Part shown: one piece after another, positions 35,515-47,660 of the stretch | Numbering within the stretch: the first letter of the stretch is position 1 | Layout: every line of letters begins with the position of its first letter | Source: Hetaerina americana | Lineage: Eukaryota; Arthropoda; Insecta; Odonata; Calopterygidae | Direction of reading: 5' to 3' | Assembly (NCBI GenBank): GCA_022747635.1 | Contig: JAKTNV010000617.1 | Span: 1-64,000, forward strand | DNA: 64,000 nucleotides | Translations under genes and position numbers: made by a program | The notes under the pieces: generated by a model | The model's input: the letters and a program-made list of their open reading frames with translations, nothing else | Databases searched by the model: none | Told to the model about the DNA's origin: nothing

Positions 35515-38007
35515 TATTTCATTTTTAGAAAATTTAATTTTTCACATTTTTCCATGAAAAGTGCCAATACCCCCCCCTTTGGGTTCTAGGTGAAAATCTC
35601 ACTCGACACAAATAAAAAAAAATGTATCCAAGGTGTGTATTGTTGTTCATTTTCATCAAATAAACAAAATAAAACCCAGAATGTATCCTGAAAGACAATA
35701 AATGATCATAAAAGATGCTTCAGCCCTGGTGTTAATGTTACTAAAAGAGCCCAAATTTCTAAAAATATTGCGAAAAACAACAATCTGCTGTTTAAGAGTG
35801 AATGTTTGTGGTGTTTAGAAGCCATTTATTTATATTATTTTTAGAAAATTTAATTTTTCACATTTTTCCATGAAAAGTGCCAATACCCCCCCCTTTGGGT
35901 TCTAGGTGAAAATCTCTCTCGACACCAATCAAACAAAAATGTTTCCATGGTGTGTATTGTTGTTCATTTTCATCAAATAAACAAAATAAAACCCAGAATG
36001 TATCCTGAAAGACAATAAATGATCATAAAAGATGCTTCAGCCCAGGTGTTAATGTTACTAAAAGAGCCCAAATTTCATAAAAAAATTGCGAAAAACAACA
36101 ATCTTCTGTTTTAGAGTGAATGTTTGAGGTGTTTAGAAGGCATTTATTTCATTTTTAGAAAATTTAATTTTTCACATTTTTCCATGAAAAGTGCCAATAC
36201 CCCCCCCTTTGGGTTCTAGGTGAAAATCTCACTTGACACAAATCAAACAAAAATGTATCCAAGGTGTGTATTGTTGTTCATTTTCATCAAATAAACAAAA
36301 TAAAACCCAGAATGAATCCTGAAAGACAATAAAAGATCATAAAAGATGCTTCAGCCCAAGTGTTAATGTTACTAAAAGAGCCAAAATTTCTAAAAATTTT
36401 GCGAAAAACAACAATCTTCTGTTTTAAAGTGAATGTTTGAGGTGTTTAGAAGGCATTTATTTCATTTTTAGAAAATTTAATTTTTCACATTTTTCCATGA
36501 AAAGTGCCAATACCCCCCCTTTGGGTTTTAGGTGAAAATCTCACTTGACACAAATCAAACAAAAATGTTTCCATGGTGTGTATTGTTGTTCATTTTCATC
36601 AAATAAACAAAATAAAACCCAGAATGAATCCTGAAAGACAATTAAAGATCATAACAGACGCTTCAGCCCAGGTGTTAATGTTACTAAAAGAGCCCAAATT
36701 TCTAAAAATATTGCGAAAAACAACAATCTTCTGTTTTAGAGTGAATGTTTGAGGTGTTTAGAAGTCATTTCATTCATTTTTAGAAAATTTTATTTTTCAC
36801 ATTTTTCCATGAAAAGTGCCAATACCCCCCCCTTTGGGTTCTAAGTGAAAATCTCACACGAATAAAATCAAACAAAAATGTATCCAAGGTGTGTATTGTT
36901 GTTCATTTTCATCAAATAAACAAAATAAAACCCAGAATGAATCCTGAAAGACATGAAAGGAGCATAAAAGATGCTTCAGCGAAAGTGTTAATGTTACTAA
37001 AAGAGCCCAAATTTCTAAAAATATTGCGAAAAACAACAATCTTCTGTTTTTGAGTGAATGTTTGAGGTGTTTAGAAGGCATTTATTTCATTTTTAGAAAA
37101 TTTAATTTTTCACATTTTTCCATGAAAAGTGCCAATACCCGCCCTTTGGGTTCTAGGTGAAAATCTCACTCGACACAAATCAAACAAAAATGTATCCAAG
37201 GTGTGTATTGTTGTTCATTTTCATCAAATAAACAAAATAAAACCCAGAATAAATCCTGAAAGACAATAAATGATCATAAAAGATGCTTAAGCCCAGGTGT
37301 TAATGTTACTAAAAGAGCCCAAATTTCTAAAAATATTGCGAAAAACAACAATCTTCTGTTTTAGAGTGAATGTTTGAGGTGTTTAGAAGGCATTTATTTC
37401 ATTTTTAGAAAATTTAATTTTTCACATTTTTCCATGAAAAGTGCCAATACCCCCCCCTTTGGGTTCTAGGTGAAAATCTCGCTCGACACAAATCAAACAA
37501 AAATGTTTCCATGGTGTGTATTGTTGTTTATTTTCATCAAATAAACAAAATAAAACCCATAATAATCCTGAAAGACAAGAAATTAGCATAAATGATGCTT
37601 CAGCGCAAGTGTTAATGTTACTAAAAGAGCCCAATTTTCTAAAAATATTGCGAAAAACAACAATCTTCTGTTTTTGAGTGAATGTTTGTGGTGTTTAGAA
37701 GGCATTTATTTCATTTTTAGAAAATTTAATTTTTCACATTTTTCCATGAAAAGTGCCAATACCCCCCCTTTGGGTTCTAGGTGAAAATCTCACTCGACAC
37801 ATATCAATCAAAAATGTTTCCATGGTGTGTATTGTAGTTCATTTTCATCAAATAAACAAATAAAACCCAGAAAAAATCCTGAAAGACAAGAAATGAGCAT
37901 AAAAGATGCTTCAGCGCAAGTGTTAATGTTACTAAAAGAGCCAAAATTTCTAAAAATATTGCGAAAAACAACAATCTTATGTTTTAGAGTGAATGTTTGA
38001 GGTGTTT
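35515..38007 (+). repeat. 2.5-kb higher-order unit, copy 1 (pair with 38,008-40,521)
   Basis: Eight monomers are followed directly by a second copy. Shared private markers are CAAATAAAAAAAAATG, CAGCCCTGGTG, GCCATTTATTTATATTA, TTTCATAAAAA, CATAACAGACGC, CGAATAAAATC and GTATTGTAGTTC. Differences seen include CTCTCTCGAC near 35,914 and CCCATAATAATCC near 37,556. This is the clearest direct tandem higher-order repeat in the window. Confidence 0.88.
35821..35844 (+). repeat. Small insertion in the A/T-rich part of a monomer
   Basis: GCCATTTATTTATATTATTT replaces the usual GGCATTTATTTCATTT. The same change is at 38,324-38,347, its partner in the 2.5-kb doubling, so it predates that duplication. 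A different expansion (CATTTATTTATTACATTT) is at 4,542. Confidence 0.8.
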
Positions 38008-40521
38008 AGAAGGCATTTATTTCATTTTTAGAAAATTTAATTTTTCACATTTTTCCATGAAAAGTGCCAATACCCCCCCCTTTGGGTTCTAGGTGAAAAT
38101 CTCACTCGACACAAATAAAAAAAAATGTATCCAAGGTGTGTATTGTTGTTCATTTTCATCAAATAAACAAAATAAAACCCAGAATGTATCCTGAAAGACA
38201 ATAAATGATCATAAAAGATGCTTCAGCCCTGGTGTTAATGTTACTAAAAGAGCTCAAATTTCTAAAAATATTGCGAAAAACAACAATCTGCTGTTTAAGA
38301 GTGAATGTTTGTGGTGTTTAGAAGCCATTTATTTATATTATTTTTAGAAAATTTAATTTTTCACATTTTTCCATGAAAAGTGCCAATACCCCCCCCCTTT
38401 GGGTGCTAGGTGAAAATCTCACTCGACACCAATCAAACAAAAATGTTTCCATGGTGTGTATTGTTGATCATTTTCATCAAATAAACAAAATAAAACCCAG
38501 AATGTATCCTGAAAGACAATAAATGATCATAAAAGATGCTTCAGCCCAGGTGTTAATGTTACTAAAAGAGCCCAAATTTCATAAAAAATTGCGAAAAACA
38601 ACAATCTTCTGTTTTAGAGTGAATGTTTGAGGTGTTTAGAAGGCATTTATTTCATTTTTAGAAAATTTAATTTTTCACATTTTTCCATGAAAAGTGCCAA
38701 TACCCCCCCCCTTTGGGTTCTAGGTGAAAATCTCACTTGACACAAATCAAACAAAAATGTATCCAAGGTGTGTATTGTTGTTCATTTTCATCAAATAAAC
38801 AAAATAAAACCCAGAATGAATCCTGAAAGACAATAAAAGATCATAAAAGATGCTTCAGCCCAAGTGTTAATGTTACTAAAAGAGCCAAAATTTCTAAAAA
38901 TTTTGCGAAAAACAACAATCTTCTGTTTTAAAGTGAATGTTTGAGGTGTTTAGAAGGCATTTATTTCATTTTTAGAAAATTTAATTTTTCACATTTTTCC
39001 ATGAAAAGTGCCAATACCCCCCCCCCTTTGGGTTTTAGGTGAAAATCTCACTTGACACAAATCAAACAAAAATGTTTCCATGGTGTGTATTGTTGTTCAT
39101 TTTCATCAAATAAACAAAATAAAACCCAGAATGAATCCTGAAAGACAATTAAAGATCATAACAGACGCTTCAGCCCAGGTGTTAATGTTACTAAAAGAGC
39201 CCAAATTTCTAAAAATATTGCGAAAAACAACAATCTTCTGTTTTAGAGTGAATGTTTGAGGTGTTTAGAAGTCATTTCATTCATTTTTAGAAAATTTTAT
39301 TTTTCACATTTTTCCATGAAAAGTGCCAATACCCCCCCCTTTGGGTTCTAAGTGAAAATCTCACTCGAATAAAATCAAACAAAAATGTATCCAAGGTGTG
39401 TATTGTTGTTCATTTTCATCAAATAAACAAAATAAAACCCAGAATGAATCCTGAAAGACATGAAAGGAGCATAAAAGATGCTTCAGCGAAAGTGTTAATG
39501 TTACTAAAAGAGCCCAAATTTCTAAAAATATTGCGAAAAACAACAATCTTCTGTTTTTGAGTGAATGTTTGAGGTGTTTAGAAGGCATTTATTTCATTTT
39601 TAGAAAATTTAATTTTTCACATTTTTCCATGAAAAGTGCCAATACCCGCCCTTTGGGTTCTAGGTGAAAATCTCACTCGACACAAATCAAACAAAAATGT
39701 ATCCAAGGTGTGTATTGTTGTTCATTTTCATCAAATAAACAAAATAAAACCCAGAATAAATCCTGAAAGACAATAAATGATCATAAAAGATGCTTAAGCC
39801 CAGGTGTTAATGTTACTAAAAGAGCCCAAATTTCTAAAAATATTGCGAAAAACAACAATCTTCTGTTTTAGAGTGAATGTTTGAGGTGTTTAGAAGGCAT
39901 TTATTTCATTTTTAGAAAATTTAATTTTTCACATTTTTCCATGAAAAGTGCCAATACCCCCCCCTTTGGGATCTAGGTGAAAATCTCGCTCGACACAAAT
40001 CAAACAAAAATGTTTCCATGGTGTGTATTGTTGTTTATTTTCATCAAATAAACAAAATAAAACCCAGAATAATCCTGAAAGACAAGAAATTAGCATAAAT
40101 GATGCTTCAGCGCAAGTGTTAATGTTACTAAAAGAGCCCAATTTTCTAAAAATATTGCGAAAAACAACAATCTTCTGTTTTTGAGTGAATGTTTGTGGTG
40201 TTTAGAAGGCATTTATTTCATTTTTAGAAAATTTAATTTTTCACATTTTTCCATGAAAAGTGCCAATACCCCCCCCTTTGGGTTCTAGGTGAAAATCTCA
40301 CTCGACACATATCAATCAAAAATGTTTCCATGGTGTGTATTGTAGTTCATTTTCATCAAATAAACAAATAAAACCCAGAAAAAATCCTGAAAGACAAGAA
40401 ATGAGCATAAAAGATGCTTCAGCGCAAGTGTTAATGTTACTAAAAGAGCCAAAATTTCTAAAAATATTGCGAAAAACAACAATCTTATGTTTTAGAATGA
40501 ATGTTTGAGGTGTTTAGAAGG
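38008..40521 (+). repeat. 2.5-kb higher-order unit, copy 2 (pair with 35,515-38,007)
   Basis: This is the second half of the direct doubling, at an offset growing from 2,493 to about 2,510 bp through small length changes, several of them in the C-tract. Private changes include GGGTGCTAGG near 38,402, GTTGATCATT near 38,463, GAGCTCAAATT near 38,251 and GGGATCTAGG near 39,968. The match fades after GAAGGTATTT near 40,517. Confidence 0.87.
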
Positions 40522-43088
40522 TATTTATTTCATTTTTAGAAAATTTAATTTTTCACATTTTTCCATGAAAAGTGCCAATACCCCCCCCTTTGGGTTTTAG
40601 GTGAAAATCTCACTTGACACAAATCAAACAAAAATGTTTCCATGGTGTGTATTGTTGTTCATTTTCATCAAATAAACAAAATAAAACCCAGAATGAATCC
40701 TGAAAGACAATAAAAGATCATAACAGATGCTTCAGCCCAGGTGTTAATGTTACTAAAAGAGCCCAAATTTCTAAAAATATTGCGAAAAACAACAATCTTT
40801 TATTTTAGAGTGAATGTTTGAGGTGTTTAGAAGGCATTTTTTCATTTTTAGAAAATTTAATTTTTCACATTTTTCCATGAAAAGTGCCAATACCCTCCCC
40901 TTTGGGTTCTAAGTGAAAATCTCACTCGAAACAAATCAAACAAAAATGTATCCAAGGTGTGTATTGTTGTTCATTTTCATCAAATAAACAAAATAAAACC
41001 CAGAATGAATCCTGAAAGACATGAAAGGAGCATAAAAGATGCTTCAGCGAAAGTGTTAATGTTACTAAAAGAGCCAAAATTTCTAAAAATATTGCGAAAA
41101 ACAACAATCTTCTTTTTTAGAGTGGATGTTTGAGGTGTTTAGAAGGCATTTATTTCATTTTTAGAAAATTTATTTTTTTACATTTTTCCATGAAAAGTAC
41201 CAAAACCCCCCCTTTGGGTTCTAGGTGAATATCTCACTCAACACAAATCAAACAAAAATGTATTCAAGGTGTGTATTGTTGTTCATTTTCATCAAATAAA
41301 CAAAATAAAACCCAGAATGTATCCTGAAAGACAATAAATGATCATAAAAGATGCTTCAGCGCAAGTGTTAATGTTACTAAAAGAGCCCAAATTTCTAAAA
41401 ATATTGCGAAAAACAACAATCTTCTTTTTTAGAGTGAATGTTTGAGGTGTTTAGAAGTCATTTCATTCATTTTTAGAAAATTTTATTTTTCACATTTTTC
41501 CATGAAAAGTGCCAATATCCCCCCCTTTGGGTTCTAGGTGAAAATCTCACTCGACACAAATCAAAAAAAAATGTATCCAAGGTGTGTATTGTTGTTCTTT
41601 TTCATCAAATAAACAAAATAAAACCCAGAATTAATCCTGAAAAACATCAAATGAGCATAAAAGATGCTTCAGCGCTAGTGTTAATTTTACTAAAAGGGCC
41701 CAAATTTCTAAAAATATTGCGAAAAACAGCAATCTTCTGTTTTAGAGTGAATGTTTGATGTGTTTAGAAGGCATTTATTTCATTTTTAGAAAATTTATTT
41801 TTCACATTTTTCCATGAAAAGTGCCAATACCCCCCCTTTGGGTTCTAGGTGAAAATCTCACTCGACACATCAAACAAAAATGTATCCAAGGTGTGTATTT
41901 TTGTTCATTTTCATCAAATAAACAAAATAAAACACAAAATGTATCCTGAAAGACAATAAATGATCATAAAAGATGCTTCAGCCCAGGTGTTAATGTTACT
42001 AAAAGAGCCAAAATTTCTAAAAATATTGCGAAAAACAACAATCTTCTGTTTTAGAGTAAATGTTTGAGGTGTTTAGAAGGCATTTATTTCATTTTTAAAA
42101 AATTTAATTTTTCACATTTTTCCATGAAAAGTGCCAATACCCCCCCTTTGGGTTCTAGGTGAAAATCTAACTCGACACAAATCAAACAAAAATGTATTCA
42201 AGGTGTGTATTGTTGTTCATTTTCATCAAATAAACAAAATAAAACCCAGAATGTATCCTGAAAGACAATAAATGATCATAAAAGAATCTTCAGCCCAGGT
42301 GTTAATGTTACTAAAAGAGCCCATATTTCTAAAAATATTGCGAAAAACAACAATCTTCTGTTTTAGAGTGAATGTTTGAGGTGTTTAGAAGGCATTTATT
42401 TCATTTTTAGAAAATTTAATTTTTCACATTTTTCCATGAAAAGTGCCAATACCCCCCCTTTGGGTTCTAGTAGAAAATCTCACTCGACACAAATCAAGCA
42501 AAAATGTATCCAAGGTGTGTATTGTTGTTCATTTTCATCAAATAAACAAAATAAAACACAGAATGTATCCTGAAAGACAATAAATGATCATAAAAGATGC
42601 TTCAGCCCAGGTGTTAATGTTACTAAAAGAGCCAAAATTTCTAAAAATATTGCGAAAAACAACAATCTTCTGTTTTAGAGTGAATGTTTGAGGTGTTTAG
42701 AAGGCATTTATTTCATTTTTAGAAAATTTAATTTTTCACATTTTTCCATGAAAAGTGCCAATACCCCCCCCTTTGGGTTCTAGGTGAAAATCTCACTCGA
42801 CACAAATCAAACAAAAATGTATCCAAGGTGTGTATTGTTGTTCATTTTCATCAAAAAAACAAAATAAAACCCAGAATGAATCCTGAAAGACAATAAAAGA
42901 TCATAAAAGATGCTTCAGCCCAAGTGTTAATGTTACTAAAAGAGCCCAAATTTCTAAAAATATTGCGAAAAACAACAATCTTCTGTTTTAAAGTCAATAT
43001 TTGAGGTGTTTAGAAGGCATTTATTTCATTTTTAGAAAATTTAATTTTTCACATTTTTCCATGAAAAGTGCCAATACCCCCCCTTTGG

Positions 43089-43446
43089 GTTTTAGGTGAA
43101 AATCTAACTTGACACAAATCAAACAATAATGTTTCAATGGTGTGTATTGTTGTTCATTTTCATCAAATAAACAAAATAAAACCCAGAATGTATCCTGAAA
43201 GACAATAAATGATCATAAAAGATGCTTCAGCCCAGGTGTTAATGTTACTAAAAGAGCCCAAATTTCTAAAAATATTGCGAAAAACAACAGTCTTCTGTTT
43301 TAGAGTGAATGTTTGAGGTGTTTAGAAGGCATTTATTTCATTTTTAGAAAATTTAATTTTTCATATTTTTCCATGAAAAATGCCAATACCCCCCCCCCTT
43401 TGGGTTCTAGGTGAAAATCTCACTTGACGCAAATCAAACAAAAATG
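43089..43446 (+). repeat. Long-range match, copy 2 (partner 13,385-13,742)
   Basis: This segment carries the same series of rare variants as the unit near 13.4 kb, including CAATAATGTTTCAATGG and a long C-tract after AAAAATGCC. The immediate upstream unit is also similar (GAATGAATCC, CAGCCCAAGTG, GTTTTAAAGT), but it has private changes such as AAGTCAATATTTG near 42,995. Confidence 0.78.
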
Positions 43447-46082
43447 TTTCCATGGTGTGTAGTTTTGTTCATTTTCATCCAATAAACAAAATAAAACCCA
43501 GAATTAATCCTGAAAGACAAGAAATGAGCATAAAAGTTGCTTCAGCGAAAGTGTAAATGTTACTAAAAGAGCCCAAATTTCTAAAAATATTGCGAAAAAC
43601 AATCTTTTGTTTTAGAGTGAATGTTTGAGGTGTTTAGAAGGCATTTATTTCATTTTTAGAAAATTTAATTTTTCACATTTTTCCATTAAAAGTGCCAATA
43701 CCCCCCCTTTGGGTTCTAGGTGAAAATCTCACTCGTAACAAATCAAACAAAAATGTATCCAAGGTGTGTATTGTTGTTCATTTTCATCAAATAAACAAAA
43801 TAAAACCCAGAATGAATCCTGAAAGACATGAAAGGAGCATAAAAGATGCTTCAGCGAAAGTGTTAATGTTACTAAAAGAGCCCAAATTTCTAAAAATATT
43901 GCAAAAAACAACAATCTTCTGTTTTTGAGTGAATGTTTGAGTAGTTTAGAAGGCATTTATTTCATTTTTAGAAAATTTAATTTTTCACATTTTTCCATGA
44001 AAAGTGCCAATACCCGCCCTTTGGGTTCTAGGTGAAAATCTCACTCGACACAAATCAAACAAAAATGTTTCCATGGTGTTTATTGTTGTTCATTTTCATC
44101 AAATAAACAAAATAAAACCCAGAATGAATCCTGAAAGACAATAAAAGATCATAAAAGATGCTTCAGCCCAGGTGTTAATGTTACTAAAAGTGCCCAAATT
44201 TCTAAAAATATTGCGAAAAACAACAATCTTCTGTTTTAGAGTGAATGTTTGAGGTGTTTAGAAGGCATTTATTTCGTTTTTAGGAAATTTAATTTTTTTA
44301 CATTTTTCCATGAAAAGTGCCAATAACCCCCCCTTTGGGTTCTAGGTGAAAATCTCGCTCGACACAAATCAAACAAAAATGTTTCCATGGTGTGTATTGT
44401 TGTTTATTTTCATCAAATAAACAAAATAAAACCCAGAATAATCCTGAAAGACAAGAAATTAGCATAAATGATGCTTCAGCGAAAGTGTTAATGTAACTAA
44501 AAGAGCCCAATTTTCTAAAAATATTGCGAAAAACAACAATCTTCTGTTTTTGAGTGAATGTTTGTGGTGTTTAAAAGGCATTTATTTCATTTTTAGAAAA
44601 TTTAATTTTTCACATTTTTCCATGAAAAGTGCCAATACCCCCCCCTTTGGGTTCTAGGTGAAAATCTCACTCGACACAAATCAATCAAAAATGTTTCCAT
44701 GGTGTGTATTGTTGTTCATTTTCATCAAATAATCAAATAAAACCCAGAATTAATCCTGAAAGACAAGAAATGAGCATAAAAGATGCTTCAGCGCAAGTGT
44801 TAATGTTACTAAAATGCCCAAAATTTCTAAAAATATTGCGAAAAACAACAATCTTATGTTTTAGAGTGAATGTTTGAGGTGTTTAGAAGGTATTTATTTC
44901 ATTTTTAGAAAATTTAATTTTTCACATTGTTCAATGAAAAGTGCCAATACCCCCCCCTTTGGGTTCTAGGTGAAAATCTCACTCGACACAGATCAAACAA
45001 AAATGTTTCCATGGTGTGTATTGTTTTTCATTTTCATCAAATTAACAAAATAAAACCCATAATTAATCTTGAAAGGCAAGAAAAGAGCATAAAAGTTGCT
45101 TCAGCGAAAATGTTAATGTTACTAAAAGAGCCAAAATTTCTAAAAATATTGCGAAAAACAACAATCTTCTGTTTTAAAGTGAATGTTTGAGGTGTTTAGA
45201 AGGCATTTATTTCATTTTTAGAAAATTTAATTTTTCACATTTTTCCATGAAAAGAGCCAATACCCCCCCCTTTGGGTTTTAGGTGAAAATGTCACTTGAC
45301 ACAAATCAGACAAAAATGTTTCCATGGTGTGTATTGTTGTTCATTTTCATCAAATAAACAAAATAAAACCCAGAATGTATCCTGAAAGACAATAAAAGAT
45401 CATAAAAGATGCTTCAGCCCAGGTGTTAATGTTACTAAAAGAGCCCAAATTTCTAAAAATATTGCGAAAAACAACAATCTTCTGTTTTAGAGTGAATGTT
45501 TGAGGTGTTTAGAAGTCATTTCATTCATTTTTAGAAAATTTTATTTTTCACATTTTTCCATGAAAAGTGCCAATACCCCCCCTTTGGGTTCTAAGTGAAA
45601 ATCTCACTCGAAACAAATCAAACAAAAATGTATCCAAGGTATGTATTGTTGTTCATTTTCATCAGATAAACAAAATAAAACCCAGAATGTATCCTGAAAG
45701 ACTATAAATGATCATTAAAGATGCTTAGCCCAGGTGTTAATGTTACTAAAAGAGCCCAAATTTCTAAAAATATTGCGAAAAACAACAATCTTCTGTTTTA
45801 GAGTGAATGTTTGAGGTGTTTAGAAGGCATTTATTTCATTTTTAGAAAATTTAATTTTTCACATTTTTCCATGAAAAGTGCCAATACCCCCCCTTTGGGT
45901 TCTAGGTGAAAATCTCACTTGACGCAAATCAAACAAAAATGTTTCCATGGTGTGTATTGTTGTTCATTTTCATCAAATAAACAAAATAAAACCCAGAATT
46001 AATCCTGAAAGACAAGAAATGAGCATAAAAGTTGCTTCAGCGAAAGTGTTAATGTTACTAAAAGAGCCCAAATTTCTAAAAA

Positions 46083-46400
46083 TATTGCGAAAAACAAAAA
46101 TCTTCTGTTTTAGAGTGAATGTTTGAGGTGTTTTGAAGGCATTTATTTCATTTTTAGAAAAATTAATTTTTCACATTTTTCCATGAAAAGTGCCAATACC
46201 CCCCCCCTTTGGGTTCTAGGTGAAAATCTCACTCGACACAAATCAATCAAAAATGTATCCAAAGTGTGTATTGTTTTTCATTTCCATCAAATAAACAAAA
46301 TAAAACCCAGAATGTATCCTGAAAGACAATAAATGATCATAAAAGATGCTTCAGCCCAGGTGTTAATGTTACTAAAAGAGCCCAAATTTCTAAAAATATT
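46083..46400 (+). repeat. Single-unit copy pair with 48,270-48,590
   Basis: The markers GTGTTTTGAAGGC, TAGAAAAATTAATTT, CCAAAGTGTGTATTG and CATTTCCATCAAA occur together only here and near 48,316-48,480, 2,188 bp (7 units) apart. The partner has GCTTCTGCCC near 48,535 where this copy has GCTTCAGCCC. Confidence 0.75.
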
Positions 46401-47040
46401 GAGAAAAACAACAATCTTCTGTTTTAGAGTGAATGTTTGAGGTGTTTAGAAGGCATTTATTTCCTTTTTAGAAAATTTAATTTTTCACATTTTTCCATGA
46501 AAAGTGCCAATACCCCCCCTTTGGGTTCTAGGTGAAAATCTCACTCGACACAAATCAAACAAAAATGTATCCAAGGTGTGTATTGTTGTTCATTTTCATC
46601 AAATAAACAAAATAAAACCCAGAATGAATCCTGAAAGACAATAAAAGATCATAAAAGATGCTTCAGCCCAAGTGTTAATGTTACTAAAAGAGCCAAAATT
46701 TTTAAAAATATTGCGAAAAACAACAATCTTCTGTTTAAAGTGAATGTTTGAGGTGTTTAGAAGGCATTTATTTTATTTTTAGAAAATTTAATTTTTCACA
46801 TTTTTCCATGAAAAGAGCCAATACCCCCCCCTTTGGGTTTTAGGTGAAAATCTCACTCGACACAAATCAATCAAAAATGTTTCCATGGTGTGTATTGTTG
46901 TTCATTTTCATCAAATAAACAAAATAAAACCCAGAATTAATCCTGAAAGACAAGAAATGAGCATAAAAGATGCTTAAGCGCAAATGTTAATGTTACTAAA
47001 AGAGCCCAAATTTCTAAAAATATTGCGAAAAACAACAATC

Positions 47041-47660
47041 TTCTGTTTTAGAGTGAATGTTTTAGGTGTTTAGAAGGTATTTATTTCATTTTTAGAAAAT
47101 TTATTTTTTCACATTTTTTCATGAAAAGTGCCAATACCCCCCCTTTGGGTTCTAGGTGAAAATCTCACTCGACACAGATCAAACAAAAATGTTTCCATGG
47201 TGTGTATTGTTGTTCATTTTCATCAAATTAACAAAATAAAACCCAGAATTAATCTTGAAAGACAAGAAAAGAGCATAAAAGTTGCTTCAGCGAAAGTGTT
47301 AATGTTACTAAAAGAGCCCAAATTTCTAAAAATATTGCGAAAAACAACAATCTTCTGTTTTAGAGTGAATGTTTAAGGTGTTTAGAAGGCATTTATTTCA
47401 TTTTTAGAAAATTTAATTTTTTCGCATTTTTCCATGAAAAGTGCCAATACCCCCCCCTTTGGGTTCTAGGTGAAAATCTCACTCGACACAAATCAAACAA
47501 AAATGTATCCAAGGTGTGTATTGTTGTTCATTTTCATCAAATAAACAAAATAAAACCCAGAATGAATCCTGAAAGACAATAAAAGATCATAAAAGATGCT
47601 TCAGCCCAAGTGTTAATGTTACTAAAAGAGCCAAAATTTCTAAAAATATTGCGAAAAACA
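47041..47660 (+). repeat. Two-unit block, partner 48,918-49,537
   Basis: ATGTTTTAGGTG with GAAGGTATTTATTT, then the CAGATCAAAC unit, then TTTTTTCGCATTTTTCC, repeat about 1,877 bp (6 units) downstream, where the last marker reads TTTTTTCGTATTTTTCC. The CAGATCAAAC unit also occurs near 30,606, 32,479 and 44,990. Confidence 0.75.
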
